Source: Clostridia bacterium (lineage in GTDB: Bacteria > Bacillota > Clostridia > Oscillospirales > Acutalibacteraceae). Taken from it: DNA of 64,000 nt. Position numbers and translations under genes: made by a program. Positions 1-9,022 of the stretch are shown piece after piece. Below the pieces are notes generated by a model, which was not told the DNA's origin, made no database searches, and saw nothing but the letters and a program-made list of their open reading frames with translations. The first letter of the stretch is position 1. Every line of letters begins with the position of its first letter. The DNA lies in contig JAILMJ010000041.1 of NCBI GenBank assembly GCA_024692685.1, positions 53,513 through 117,512 of the forward strand. The letters run 5' to 3'.

Positions 1-960
1 GGTCACGGTACTTTTATTGCCGGTCAAATAGCCGGAGTTACTCACGGCCTTCCGGTAAAAATAATGCCCGTTAAAGTTGCTGCCGATACCGACGCCTCCG
101 TAGACAGTGTTGCCGACGGGATACGTTTTGCAACCGATAACGGCGCGGATGTAATAAATCTCAGCGTCAGCGGTATCTCAAGCGATTGTGAAAAGATAGA
201 CTCGGCTGTTGAGTATGCTTTTTCAAATGGAATAACCGTTGTAGCTTGCGCCGGAAACGGTGCAACTCTGATTGATGAATACTGTCCTGCTCATAATGAA
301 TGTGCCATTACGGTATCCATGACCGATAATGAAGGAAATTTCGTAGATGCTTACTCAAATTACGGCAGGTATGTCGATGTCTGCGCTCCGGGGCTTGCCA
401 TATCGGGATATGACGTAAACAACGGTATTCATAAACTCAGCGGCACTTCAATGTCCGCCGCCTTTATATCTGCCGGAGCTGCACTTGTGAAACTTGACAA
501 TCCTTCTTACGTCAATACCCGGATTGAAGAAAAAATCAAATCCGTCTGTAAGGATTTGGGCGAAGACGGATTCGATAATTATTACGGTTACGGTATGCCT
601 GATTTCAGAGGTCTTATTGACTGTAAACTGTCAATCTCGGATTATGAAAACAGCAATGGAAGAAAGGTGCTGCCTGGTTCGTATATCACTTTCTTTGCCG
701 AGTCCGACAATTTGCCGGAGGGAAGTGAAATCACCTGGTATGTTAACGGAGATAAAATCGAAACCGGAGAAGAATGTAAGGTTGAATTTCAAAAGAACAC
801 AGAGATTTACTGTGAAAGTTCAGATTATCTCGGACGTCCGGTCAGGAGTGAAATACAGTCGGTAAAGGTCAGAAGCGGTCTCTTCGGCAGAATTGCCGCT
901 TTCTTTGCGAAACTGTTCCGGATTTCAACCGAATACGAGCAAAAAGCGCAGAACGACTGA
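1..960 (+). CDS. Subtilisin-like serine protease (S8), 5' partial
   Basis: The reading frame is open from base 1, so the gene starts upstream of the window. The first visible residues, GHGTFIAGQIAG, are the catalytic His block of subtilases. The oxyanion Asn lies in ACAGNG and the catalytic Ser in SGTSMSAAF about 150 residues into the visible part. The Asp block must lie upstream. After the protease domain (about 200 residues) comes a beta-rich segment of about 85 residues that looks Ig-like (ITWYVNGDKIETG), then a short basic/aromatic tail (FGRIAAFFAKLF). Subtilases are usually secreted, but the signal peptide is out of view. A strong hairpin follows the stop codon. Family assignment is secure; substrate is unknown. 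Confidence 0.93.
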   Translation, partial: GHGTFIAGQIAGVTHGLPVKIMPVKVAADTDASVDSVADGIRFATDNGADVINLSVSGISSDCEKIDSAVEYAFSNGITVVACAGNGATLIDEYCPAHNECAITVSMTDNEGNFVDAYSNYGRYVDVCAPGLAISGYDVNNGIHKLSGTSMSAAFISAGAALVKLDNPSYVNTRIEEKIKSVCKDLGEDGFDNYYGYGMPDFRGLIDCKLSISDYENSNGRKVLPGSYITFFAESDNLPEGSEITWYVNGDKIETGEECKVEFQKNTEIYCESSDYLGRPVRSEIQSVKVRSGLFGRIAAFFAKLFRISTEYEQKAQND

Positions 961-976
961 AACGCGAAATAATTAA

Positions 977-1009
977 CAGCAGGTACCCTTACCGAACAGG
1001 TGCCTGCTG
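977..1009. terminator. Bidirectional hairpin terminator between convergent genes
   Basis: An 11-bp stem CAGCAGGTACC / GGTGCCTGCTG (one G-U pair on the RNA) lies between the subtilase stop and the end of the convergent lipoprotein gene. The downstream T-tract is weak (TATTTATT). It probably serves both genes. Confidence 0.75.
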
Positions 1010-1031
1010 TATTTATTGATTAGGTTGAAGC

Positions 1032-1946
1032 TTATTTTTTATCCACCTCAAAGCCTGCGCAATAGTCTTTAACTATCTGTTCCCAGCGGTCTTCATACAT
1101 CTCCTTGATACATTCCGAGCGGTAAGATGCATAAAGTCCCTCGCCGAGTTCTTCTATATTTTCTTTTCTGACAATAAATATAACGTCGGAATATGTCAGC
1201 ACGGAAATAGTTCCGTACGGCATTTCATCAACAGAATCATAAAACCCGTCCGGATATCCCTGTGATTCTTTGCTCAGAATAATTGTGTCGGATGCCGAAT
1301 AGCCGTAAGACGAACATACATCGGAGAAAAGCTGATAGTCGCCGACGCTTGAAGCGGCAATTTCATTAAACTGGGCGATAAGGTCGGTTTTTTGCTGCTC
1401 CGTTATAGGCTTACCGTTGCTGTCGGTAAAGTATGCGCAGATGTTTCTGAAGGCAAGATAATTCGAATAGAAGTATTCCTTGTTCTTTTTTTCATTCGCT
1501 TCGTCCCTGACTCCCTTATCGAAAATACTGTTGAAAATAGCGTCCTCATAAGCTTCGGATGTCAGTATCTTATTGATTGTTTTTCTTGATATGTTTTTGC
1601 TTTCGTAAAGCTTTTTATTTCGGAGCCAGTCGTTGTTCACCCTGTCGGATACCGATACTTTTTCTGAAATCGTAAGGCTGAGACCGCGGTTTTTAAAGCT
1701 TGTATTAAAAGCAAGATATCTTGTGCACAATTCGATTGTTTTTTCTTTGATATCCTTTTCCGAGTCTGAATTGATACCGTAATCGGCAGGCCTCTGTTCA
1801 ACCCTGTTATAATAATAATTATAAACTTCTTCATCTATATCCGTGCCGGATATAACAAGGGCGGTTTTCGGCCCCCCAAATGTGCAGGAACTGAAATTCA
1901 GGACAGTAAATATCAGCGCAAACAGCAGCGCAAGCTTTCTCTTCAT
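1032..1946 (-). CDS. Putative lipoprotein with SurA/PrsA-like foldase organisation
   Basis: The track ORF begins at 1982, but the start at 1946 (MKRKLALLFALIF) is preferred because GGTGAT lies 4 nt before it and the signal peptide then begins at residue 1. A hydrophobic segment ends in NFSSC, a plausible though non-ideal lipobox, so the protein is probably anchored to the outside of the membrane. The mature part is about 280 residues, hydrophilic and helix-rich (EEVYNYYYNRVEQRP), followed by a section with the look of a degenerate parvulin domain (YGTISVLTYSDVIFIVRKEN). That layout recalls SurA/PrsA peptidyl-prolyl isomerase chaperones, but I see no certain catalytic signature. It is monocistronic, with its own promoter upstream. 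Confidence 0.6.
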   Translation of the reverse strand: MKRKLALLFALIFTVLNFSSCTFGGPKTALVISGTDIDEEVYNYYYNRVEQRPADYGINSDSEKDIKEKTIELCTRYLAFNTSFKNRGLSLTISEKVSVSDRVNNDWLRNKKLYESKNISRKTINKILTSEAYEDAIFNSIFDKGVRDEANEKKNKEYFYSNYLAFRNICAYFTDSNGKPITEQQKTDLIAQFNEIAASSVGDYQLFSDVCSSYGYSASDTIILSKESQGYPDGFYDSVDEMPYGTISVLTYSDVIFIVRKENIEELGEGLYASYRSECIKEMYEDRWEQIVKDYCAGFEVDKK

Positions 1947-1997
1947 ATTTATCACCGTTTTTTCGGAATGATTGAATTGCAATATTTTACGATACTG

Positions 1998-2026
1998 ATT
2001 TTATCATAATACAATGTAATTTACAA
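1998..2026 (-). promoter_or_regulatory. Sigma-A type promoter for the lipoprotein gene
   Basis: Reading the minus strand, TTGTAA is separated by 17 bp from TAAAAT, 51 bp upstream of the chosen start. Confidence 0.55.
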
Positions 2027-2043
2027 TAATTATAAAAAAATCT

Positions 2044-2071
2044 TTGAAATATTGAAGATTTGATGTATAAT
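2044..2071 (+). promoter_or_regulatory. Sigma-A type promoter for zapA
   Basis: TTGAAA, a 16-bp spacer and a perfect TATAAT lie 28 bp before the zapA start codon. Confidence 0.65.
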
Positions 2072-2099
2072 ATAAGAACATTGATATAGGAGAAGTATT

Positions 2100-2435
2100 A
2101 TGGAAAAAGTTAAACTGACAATCGCCGGTGAAATATATAACCTTTCCACCGATGACAACGCGGAAAGCCTTATGGAACTCGGCGAGGATTTGAACAGAAA
2201 AATTAAAGGCCTTATGGAAACCAACGGTAAAATATCCGTCACCCAAGCCGCTGTTCTGACAGCTCTTGAATATATGGATTCATATAAGAAGTCTGAAATG
2301 ACCTGCGAAAATCTTCGCACCCAGATTCAGGATTATCTCGAAGATGCCGCAAGGTCAAGGACGGATGCCGAGATTTCAAAGCGTGAAGTTGAAAAGCTGA
2401 ACAAGGAACTCAACGCTCTCAAGTCTTCCAGATGA
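2100..2435 (+). CDS. zapA: Cell division protein ZapA
   Basis: This 111-residue protein begins MEKVKLTIAGEIYNLST and continues with a long helix, the standard ZapA layout: an N-terminal beta/alpha domain (about residues 1-50) followed by a coiled coil (about 65-111, rich in E, K and R). ZapA binds FtsZ and promotes bundling of protofilaments at the division ring. The start is supported by GGAGAAG 6 nt upstream. Its stop overlaps the start of the U32 gene (ATGA), so the two are translationally coupled, a pairing also common in other Clostridia. Length is typical. Confidence 0.9.
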   Translation: MEKVKLTIAGEIYNLSTDDNAESLMELGEDLNRKIKGLMETNGKISVTQAAVLTALEYMDSYKKSEMTCENLRTQIQDYLEDAARSRTDAEISKREVEKLNKELNALKSSR

Positions 2436-4480
2436 AACCTGAGATTCTTGCTCCCGCAGGAAGTTTTGAGGCTTTGAAATCCGCCGTGAGGAGCGGAGCG
2501 GATGCTGTTTACTTCGGCGGCGAAGCTTTAAATGCGCGCAGAAATGCCTCCAATTTTTCCGATGGGGAAGTAGTCGAGGCAATTGACTATTGTCATAAAA
2601 GAAATGTCAAAGCTCACATCACGGTCAATACACTGGTTTCCGACGGAGAAGTGCCCGGTGTTATTGAAAAAATAAAAGAGTATGCCAAGGCCGGAGCGGA
2701 CGCCTTTATCATTCAGGATATAGGTCTTTCGGCCTTGGTTCGTCATATTTGCCCGGATGTTCCTTTGCACGCATCAACCCAGATGAGTGTTCAGAGTGCT
2801 GAGGGAATAAAAATACTTGAAAATATGGGCTTTTCAAGAGCTGTTTTACCAAGGGAACTGTCCGAAAAAGAAATAAAAACTATTGCTGACTCTGTGGATC
2901 TCGAGCTTGAATGCTTTGTTCACGGAGCGCTTTGCATGTGCGTTTCGGGTCAATGTCTTATGAGCAGTATTCTCGGCGGCAGAAGCGGAAACAGAGGCCT
3001 TTGCGCCCAGCCCTGCCGTCTGCCTTTCGGTGTAAATGAAAAAGGCGGGTATGCCCTGAGCCTGAAGGATTTATCACTGGTTGACAAAATATCCGCTCTT
3101 GCCGATGCGGGTGTTGATTCACTTAAAATTGAAGGCAGAATGAAACGCCCTGAATATGTTGCCGCGGCTGTCACCGCCTGCAAAAACAGTATCAGCGGAA
3201 AAGAGGATAAAGCGGTAACAAGCGCCCTTGACGCCGTATTTTCAAGGTCCGGTTTTACATCGGGTTATTTTGACGGAAAAACGGGCAGGGATATGTTCGG
3301 AATCAGAACAAAAGATGATGTCACGGGTGCCGCTCCCGTTTTAGCTTCACTGAGGAAGCTGTACGACGGTGAACAGCCTCTGATACCTGTTGATATGACT
3401 TTCGTTATGCGCAAAGGTGATTATCCTGCGCTTACCGTTCGTTCCGGAAATCATGAATGCACCTGTATATCCGAAGATCTTCCTTCGGAAGCACTGAGTA
3501 AAGAAGCAACATGTGAAAGTGTTTCTGCGCAGCTCAAAAAGTGCGGCGGCACGCAGTTCTATGCCGTTAATATAAAATGTGAAATAGACAGAGGTTTGTT
3601 TTTCTCTGTTTCGGAAATAAACAAACTCCGCAGAAACGCTCTCTGTAAACTTGAAGAAACGTTTGCTTCGGGCAAAGAACGCAGAACAGGTACGCTCCCT
3701 GAAAAGCCGCGCAAGCACAAAACGGGGGAGAAAAAGCTTCATGTAAGGTTCGGGGATTACACTCAGATTACGGGAGATTTAGCCGGCGTTGACAGAGTGA
3801 TTATTCCGCTTGACACTCCGCGTGATTTTGTTCATGGTATCCTCCGGACAGTCCCTGAGGTTGCGGTTGAAATACCGGTTAATGTTTTTTCGAATTTTGA
3901 TTATTTCGTTTCGGAAGCGCTTGAACTCAAAGAGGCGGGGGTTTCTCTTGCTGTTGCTTCCAATATTGACGGAATAGCCGTTGCAAAAAAGGCAGGCATG
4001 AAGTTCTCATCGGGGTTCGGTATGAATATCTTTAATTCATATTCCCTTCTTGAAATGGAAAAGGCGGGAGCAAAAGACTGCCTTCTTTCCTGCGAACTGT
4101 CTTTTGATGAAATTGAAGCCCTTGGAGCGGATATACCGAGAGGAGTTCTTGTTTACGGCAGATTGCCGCTTATGGTAACAAGAAATTGCCCTGTCAGAAC
4201 GAAGCTTTCCTGCGCTGAATGCGGCAAAAAAAGCAATCTGGTTGACCGTATGGGTATCAGTTTTCCGGTGAGATGTAAAAACGGATTCAGTTTTGTATAT
4301 AATTCCAGACCGCTTTGCGTTTATGATATTCAGTCCCATATAAAAGGAGTGGATTATGAACTTCTTTATTTTACGGTTGAGTCCGGATCCGAATGTTCTG
4401 AAATAATTAGCAGCTGCAAAGAAAAGAGACCTCCCGCATACGAATATACGAGAGGACTTTATAACAAGAAAGTATTGTGA
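2432..4480 (+). CDS. Peptidase U32 family protein with DUF3656-like region
   Basis: This 682-residue protein has an N-terminal TIM-barrel-like U32 domain beginning KPEILAPAGSFEALKSAV. The family signature appears near residue 165: ECFVHGALCMCVSGQC, followed by GLCAQPCR. A middle segment (roughly 330-450) corresponds in position to DUF3656, and a C-terminal Cys cluster contains RNCPVRTKLSCAECGKK. Despite the name, well-studied members (RlhA, TrhP/TrhO-type) are implicated in hydroxylation of 23S rRNA or tRNA, and the conserved cysteines may bind an iron-sulfur cluster. Size and two-part organisation are closest to RlhA (YdcP), but orthology is inferred only. It is coupled to zapA. Its stop is one base from the stop of the convergent dehydrogenase gene. 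Confidence 0.88.
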   Translation: MKPEILAPAGSFEALKSAVRSGADAVYFGGEALNARRNASNFSDGEVVEAIDYCHKRNVKAHITVNTLVSDGEVPGVIEKIKEYAKAGADAFIIQDIGLSALVRHICPDVPLHASTQMSVQSAEGIKILENMGFSRAVLPRELSEKEIKTIADSVDLELECFVHGALCMCVSGQCLMSSILGGRSGNRGLCAQPCRLPFGVNEKGGYALSLKDLSLVDKISALADAGVDSLKIEGRMKRPEYVAAAVTACKNSISGKEDKAVTSALDAVFSRSGFTSGYFDGKTGRDMFGIRTKDDVTGAAPVLASLRKLYDGEQPLIPVDMTFVMRKGDYPALTVRSGNHECTCISEDLPSEALSKEATCESVSAQLKKCGGTQFYAVNIKCEIDRGLFFSVSEINKLRRNALCKLEETFASGKERRTGTLPEKPRKHKTGEKKLHVRFGDYTQITGDLAGVDRVIIPLDTPRDFVHGILRTVPEVAVEIPVNVFSNFDYFVSEALELKEAGVSLAVASNIDGIAVAKKAGMKFSSGFGMNIFNSYSLLEMEKAGAKDCLLSCELSFDEIEALGADIPRGVLVYGRLPLMVTRNCPVRTKLSCAECGKKSNLVDRMGISFPVRCKNGFSFVYNSRPLCVYDIQSHIKGVDYELLYFTVESGSECSEIISSCKEKRPPAYEYTRGLYNKKVL

Positions 4481-4481
4481 T

Positions 4482-5585
4482 TTATCCGATAACAAGCATT
4501 TTCTCAGCCTCTTCACGGGTAAGACTGCCCGGGGATGACTTGAAGTTTCCGGGTATAACGTCACTCCATCTTCCCGAAAAAATATGTGCTTCATCAGGAG
4601 AGATTTTAACACCGTTAAGGTCAGTAAGTGATGCTATCACGGACTTGACGGTGTCTTTTTCTGCTGTCATTTTTTCGAACGCAGACATTTTTTCAGGCGA
4701 AAATTCAGCGCATCTGTCAAGAAAATATCCTTCAAAAGCGGCGCAGGCCATACCATGGGGAACGCCGAAGTTTTCGGTTAAAACATAACCGAGTGGATGC
4801 GGAAAACAGGTCCCGCAGGTGTTTATGACAAGTCCCGCATATATTGACCCGTAATAAAGTCTGTTCCTTATATCCTTATTTAGTTCCTTACCGTTTTTAA
4901 GGTCGACAAGGCAGGAATAAATCTCCGGTATACATTTTTCGGCAAAGAGTCTCTCAACGCCTTCGCACTTTACGGTGAAAAAGCCCTCAACGGCGTGCGC
5001 GAAGGCATCAAGCGCAGTTGATACCGTTGAGCGCAGGGGAAGCGAATAGGTGTATTTCGGATCGAGAAATGATATTTTTGCGTAGCAGTCGGGTCCCTTT
5101 ATGCTCTTTTTTATACCTGTTTCATCATTGGTCAGCACTGCAACTGCAGTAACCTCACTGCCTGTTCCCGCGGTTGTTCCTATCAGAGCGACAGGGAGGG
5201 GAGGATTATCATAAACCCTTTTGTAGATATCCGACGGTGAGAGTTCAGGGTTTGAGGCGTATATCGCAATTGCCTTTGATGAATCCAGAGCTGAGCCTCC
5301 TCCTATACCGAGAATGAAATCAGCGCCGGTTTCACGCGCCTGCTGACCTGCGCTGTAGCAGGAGGAAAGTAAAGGATTTTCACCGATTCCTGAAAAAACG
5401 GAGTATCCTATACCTTCGTTTTTAAGGTATTTCTCTGCGTCGTCAAGAGCACCGGATTTTCGGGCTCCGCTTTTCCCGGTCACAATCAGGCAATTGCTGC
5501 CGAGTTCTTTGAGTAAACCGGAGTTTTCCGCAAGTGCGTTTTCTCCCCATATACAACGCGTGGGCATATATACATTATAGGTCAT
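4482..5585 (-). CDS. Iron-containing (group III) alcohol dehydrogenase
   Basis: The 367-residue protein carries the nucleotide-binding GIGGGSALDSSKA near residue 95 and TAGTGSEVTAVAV. The metal-site ligands expected of Fe-ADHs are present: Asp in STALDAFAHAVEG with its His, then FPHPLGY and PHGMA. Such enzymes reduce aldehydes or ketones to alcohols, or the reverse, with NAD(P)H in the cytoplasm. The substrate cannot be read from the sequence. The start has the Shine-Dalgarno GGAAAGGCGGAA upstream. It is monocistronic, with a promoter in the divergent region shared with apbE. Confidence 0.92.
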   Translation of the reverse strand: MTYNVYMPTRCIWGENALAENSGLLKELGSNCLIVTGKSGARKSGALDDAEKYLKNEGIGYSVFSGIGENPLLSSCYSAGQQARETGADFILGIGGGSALDSSKAIAIYASNPELSPSDIYKRVYDNPPLPVALIGTTAGTGSEVTAVAVLTNDETGIKKSIKGPDCYAKISFLDPKYTYSLPLRSTVSTALDAFAHAVEGFFTVKCEGVERLFAEKCIPEIYSCLVDLKNGKELNKDIRNRLYYGSIYAGLVINTCGTCFPHPLGYVLTENFGVPHGMACAAFEGYFLDRCAEFSPEKMSAFEKMTAEKDTVKSVIASLTDLNGVKISPDEAHIFSGRWSDVIPGNFKSSPGSLTREEAEKMLVIG

Positions 5586-5626
5586 TTCTGTTCCGCCTTT
5601 CCTGTTTATCGATATCCACTAAATTA

Positions 5627-5655
5627 ATTATATTGTTATAAATATAAAAAATCAA
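5627..5655 (-). promoter_or_regulatory. Sigma-A type promoter for the alcohol dehydrogenase gene
   Basis: On the minus strand TTGATT, 17 bp, TATAAT lie about 42 bp before the start codon in an AT-rich divergent region. Confidence 0.6.
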
Positions 5656-5675
5656 TAATATTTTATATCTTCTTG

Positions 5676-5704
5676 TTGAAAGTGCGGATAAAATGTATTA
5701 AAAT
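5676..5704 (+). promoter_or_regulatory. Sigma-A type promoter for the apbE-rnf operon
   Basis: TTGAAA, 17 bp, TAAAAT end 27 bp before the apbE start. No other convincing promoter is visible before rnfB, so this may drive all nine genes. Confidence 0.55.
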
Positions 5705-5731
5705 AATTATTAATAGTATAATTGGGGAAGT

Positions 5732-6748
5732 ATGATGAAAGATAAGCCGGTAAGGAAACTGTATATATTGCCTTTTGTTTGCCTCATAATCTGCGCCGTT
5801 GTTTTCGGTGTGTATGCCGGTAACCGTTTCGGCGAAGACAGTATCGAATTTTTTGCCATGGATACCTATTGTACCGCAAAAACAAATGGCGCAAAAGCGG
5901 AAAAAGTTAACAACAGTATAAAAGAACTTGTAAAAAAGCTCGACGCTGATGTACTTTCAAGGCAGAATGAATCCTCGCTCGTTTATTCTCTGAATGAGAA
6001 CCGCGGCGGCCCGATTACCGAAATAAAGGATTATCTCGAAGTTATGAATAAAGTTTGCCGTGACAGCGGCGGGGCTTTTGACTATACACTCGGTAAGGTC
6101 AGTGACCTATGGGATTTCGGCGGAAACCCGCAGGTTCCCGGCGATGATGCTCTTGAAACGGTCCTTTCTTCATGCGGCGCTGATAAAGTTATTATTTCAT
6201 ACGGCTCTGTTTCTTTTCCCGAAGGATTAAGTCTTGATTTCGGCGCATGCGGTAAAGGAATCGGTCTTGACGAAATCAGAGATAACATCCTTGATGAAGG
6301 CGGTATCAAATCGTCGGTAGTCAGCCTCGGAGGGAGTATTCTTCTTTACGGTAACAGGGATTTTACCGTCGGCATACGCAACCCCGAAAGTATTACAGGC
6401 TACGTTGCAACCTTAAATTTACCTGCCTGCTGTGTTTCTACCTCGGGAAACTATGAAAGATACTTTGAAGAAAACGGCAAACGGTATCATCATATTCTGG
6501 ATCCCAAAACCGGATACCCTGTTGATAACGGTCTGGTCAGTGTAACTGTAGTGTCGGACAGCGGAATACTGTCGGACATTCTCTCAACTGCGTGTTTCGT
6601 GCTTGGTCTTGACAAAGGAATGAGTCTTGCCTCCAAATACGGCTGCACTGCCGTGTTCATAGATGATAATAAATGTATTACCGCATCAAAAGCGCTTGAA
6701 GGCAAAGTAAAAATCAATGCTGACAGTTATACTTTGAGGTTTCAATGA
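5732..6748 (+). CDS. apbE: FAD:protein FMN transferase (ApbE)
   Basis: A 338-residue ApbE with an N-terminal membrane anchor or signal (LYILPFVCLIICAVVFGVYA). Recognisable family blocks are FFAMDTYCTAKT, LDFGACGKGIGLDEI, SLGGSILLYG, and the C-terminal CVSTSGNYERYF with HHILDPKTGYPV. ApbE uses FAD to attach FMN through a phosphoester to Thr in secreted or membrane flavoproteins. Two such acceptors, RnfG and RnfD, are encoded downstream in the same operon, so they are the likely substrates. Two ATGs lie in tandem; GGGGAAG is only 1 nt from the first, so the second (5735) may be used. Its end overlaps the next gene by 4 bp. Confidence 0.95.
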   Translation: MMKDKPVRKLYILPFVCLIICAVVFGVYAGNRFGEDSIEFFAMDTYCTAKTNGAKAEKVNNSIKELVKKLDADVLSRQNESSLVYSLNENRGGPITEIKDYLEVMNKVCRDSGGAFDYTLGKVSDLWDFGGNPQVPGDDALETVLSSCGADKVIISYGSVSFPEGLSLDFGACGKGIGLDEIRDNILDEGGIKSSVVSLGGSILLYGNRDFTVGIRNPESITGYVATLNLPACCVSTSGNYERYFEENGKRYHHILDPKTGYPVDNGLVSVTVVSDSGILSDILSTACFVLGLDKGMSLASKYGCTAVFIDDNKCITASKALEGKVKINADSYTLRFQ

Positions 6749-7116
6749 AATTAAAACTTTTCAGAAAAGCTGATATTATCATAATAGCGGCTGTTATTGC
6801 GGTTTCCGGAGTTTTTATTCTGTTAAATTCATTTGATGATTCTTCCCTTAACGCAGAAATAACTGTTAACGGCAAACTCTATGAAACAGTTGATTTAAAT
6901 GCAGTTAACGGAAAACGGGTTATAATCCCGGATACGGATCCTCATGTTGTGATTGTAGCGGAAAAAGGGAAAATCAGGTTTGAATCCGCCGAATGTAAAG
7001 ATAAAATATGTGTAAAAGCCGGAAATCTTACCCATAAGGGAGATGTAGCCGTCTGCCTGCCTTCGGGTACTGTAATCAGCATAACGGATTCCGCAACAGA
7101 CGCCGTAACATATTGA
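6745..7116 (+). CDS. NusG domain II-containing membrane-anchored protein
   Basis: A 123-residue protein with one N-terminal membrane segment (ADIIIIAAVIAVSGVFILL) and an extracytoplasmic beta-rich domain containing ECKDKICVKAGNLTHKGDVAVCLP. The C-x4-C spacing and the NLTHKGDVAVCLP ending are typical of the NusG-domain-II family (COG5341-like) found beside apbE and Gx transporter genes in Clostridia. It is not the transcription factor NusG. Biochemical role is unknown; its position between apbE and rnf genes suggests help in extracytoplasmic flavinylation or electron transfer. It is translationally coupled to apbE. Confidence 0.85.
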   Translation: MKLKLFRKADIIIIAAVIAVSGVFILLNSFDDSSLNAEITVNGKLYETVDLNAVNGKRVIIPDTDPHVVIVAEKGKIRFESAECKDKICVKAGNLTHKGDVAVCLPSGTVISITDSATDAVTY

Positions 7117-7125
7117 GGATTTTGG

Positions 7126-7653
7126 ATGAAGAATAATATTGCATACAAAACGGCACTGGGGGCTATCCTCTGTGCCCAGGCAATCGCCCTGAGTTTTCTT
7201 GAAGGGCTGATTCCGGCAATCCCGTTTATGCCTCCCGGAGCTAAACCCGGTTTTTCAAATATCATCACTATGTTCGCCGCCGACAGTCTCGGCTTTCCGA
7301 TGGCTATGATTATAACCCTCGTCAAGAGCGGATTCGCGTTTATCACCAGGGGCGCGACAGCTTCTCTGATGAGTTTGTCGGGCGGTGTTCTTTCAACGGT
7401 TATTATGTATCTGCTGATAAGATACGCAAGTGAAAAGACGGGTTTAACTGGCATTTCCGTTATCGGCGCGCTCTGTCATAACGCCGGTCAGCTTTTTTGC
7501 TCAGCAATACTTACGGGAAATTCAAAAACTTTTTACTATGCGCCCGTTCTCGCCGTTTTTGCAGTTTTAACAGGCGTGCTGACAGGCGTAATACTAAAAG
7601 CGGTTTATCCCGCTTTGGAGAAGCAGAAAAAATATTTATTTCATATACATTAA
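7126..7653 (+). CDS. Gx transporter family membrane protein
   Basis: A 175-residue, very hydrophobic protein with about five to six membrane helices. FLEGLIPAIPFMPPGAKPGF and FSNIITMFAADSLG are typical of the Gx transporter family (COG4769), often mis-annotated as heptaprenyl diphosphate synthase component I. The fold resembles substrate-binding S components of ECF vitamin transporters. Its invariable company here (apbE, NusG-II, rnf) makes supply of a flavin or flavin precursor an attractive inference, but there is no direct evidence. It starts 9 bp after the preceding stop. Confidence 0.85.
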   Translation: MKNNIAYKTALGAILCAQAIALSFLEGLIPAIPFMPPGAKPGFSNIITMFAADSLGFPMAMIITLVKSGFAFITRGATASLMSLSGGVLSTVIMYLLIRYASEKTGLTGISVIGALCHNAGQLFCSAILTGNSKTFYYAPVLAVFAVLTGVLTGVILKAVYPALEKQKKYLFHIH

Positions 7654-7672
7654 GGACAAGGAGGAGATCAAT

Positions 7673-9022
7673 ATGTCCGGCATACCCAAAGGGGTGCTGA
7701 CTGCCGTCAAAAAAGTAAGAGGCGGAGTCAGGGTTGACCATTGTAAAAACACAATGGATTCAGAAGTAGTCAGGATCCCCACTCCGCAGACTGTCGTCAT
7801 TCCGATGCAGATGAGTATCGGGGCGCCTTGCGAGCCGCTTGTTAAACCCGGAGATGAGGTTTCGGTCGGCCAGCTTATAGGCGACACCGAGAAATTTGTC
7901 AGTGCGCCGATTCATGCATCGGTGTCCGGTATTGTCAAGGCTGTCGGAGACGTAAAAATGCCCACGGGAGTTCTTGCTAAGGCTGTTACCATTGAGTCAG
8001 ACGGTGAGATGAGGCTGTTTGAAGGCGTTGAACCGCCGAAGGCCGATACCCGTGAGGATTTCATCAAAGCTGTTCGAAACAGCGGTCTTGTAGGCCTTGG
8101 AGGAGCGGGTTTCCCCACTCACGTGAAACTCAGTTTTTCCCCTGATAAAAATATTGATACTCTCATTATAAACGCTGCCGAATGCGAGCCGTATATCACG
8201 GTTGATTACAGAGAATGTATTGAGAATTCCTGGGATATTCTTTCCGCCGTTTACACGATAAAGGAAATTCTCGGTTTTAAAAAAGTCATCATTGCGGCTG
8301 AGGATAATAAGCCGGAAGCGTTTAATGTGCTTAAAAGAATCGCCGATAAAGATATTGATGTCGGCAATGAAGTGCGCCTTATGGTACTTAAATCAAAGTA
8401 TCCGCAGGGAGCGGAGAAGATGATGGTTCAATCCGCAACCGGCAGAAAGGTTCCCCCGGGAAAACTTCCGGCGGATGTAGGCTGCGTTGTTATGAACGTT
8501 GCATCCGTTGCGTTTATTTCAAGGTATCTAAAAACCGGCAAACCTCTTGTCAGCAGGTCTCTTACTGTTGACGGTTCGGCAATAGCAGAGCCTAAAAATG
8601 TCAGGGTCCCAATCGGTACAATGATTTCCGAAGTGATTAATTTCTGCGGCGGATACAAAGAACAGCCGTATAAACTTATTACCGGCGGACCTATGATGGG
8701 ACTTTCTGTTGTCGGCGACGATTTCCCGATTCTGAAGCAGAATAATGCCATTCTTGCCTTCGGGAAGGAAGACGCCATATTAAAGAACGAAACCGACTGT
8801 ATTCATTGCGGACGCTGTGCGGCAGCCTGTCCGCTCAGCCTTACTCCGACAAATATTGTCAGGGCGGCCAAAATAAGAGATGTTGCCGCGCTTGAGAGAA
8901 TAGGCGTGAATGTCTGTATGGAATGCGGAAGCTGTGCTTATTCCTGCCCCGCAGGTATGCCGCTTGTACAGTATATGAGACTGGGCAAATCCATTTTGAG
9001 AGAGGAGGCGGCAAAGAAATGA
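7673..9022 (+). CDS. rnfC: Rnf complex subunit RnfC
   Basis: A 449-residue soluble subunit of the ferredoxin:NAD oxidoreductase. The N-terminal barrel-sandwich region is followed by a NADH/FMN-binding domain with GLVGLGGAGFPTHVKL near residue 150 and NAAECEPYIT. Two [4Fe-4S] clusters are encoded at the C-terminus (CIHCGRCAAACPLSLTP and CMECGSCAYSCPAG). RnfC is the NAD-reacting entry or exit module on the cytoplasmic side of the complex. Strong Shine-Dalgarno GGAGGAGA before the ATG. It shares ATGA with rnfD. The gene order C-D-G-E-A-B is the clostridial one. Confidence 0.97.
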   Translation: MSGIPKGVLTAVKKVRGGVRVDHCKNTMDSEVVRIPTPQTVVIPMQMSIGAPCEPLVKPGDEVSVGQLIGDTEKFVSAPIHASVSGIVKAVGDVKMPTGVLAKAVTIESDGEMRLFEGVEPPKADTREDFIKAVRNSGLVGLGGAGFPTHVKLSFSPDKNIDTLIINAAECEPYITVDYRECIENSWDILSAVYTIKEILGFKKVIIAAEDNKPEAFNVLKRIADKDIDVGNEVRLMVLKSKYPQGAEKMMVQSATGRKVPPGKLPADVGCVVMNVASVAFISRYLKTGKPLVSRSLTVDGSAIAEPKNVRVPIGTMISEVINFCGGYKEQPYKLITGGPMMGLSVVGDDFPILKQNNAILAFGKEDAILKNETDCIHCGRCAAACPLSLTPTNIVRAAKIRDVAALERIGVNVCMECGSCAYSCPAGMPLVQYMRLGKSILREEAAKK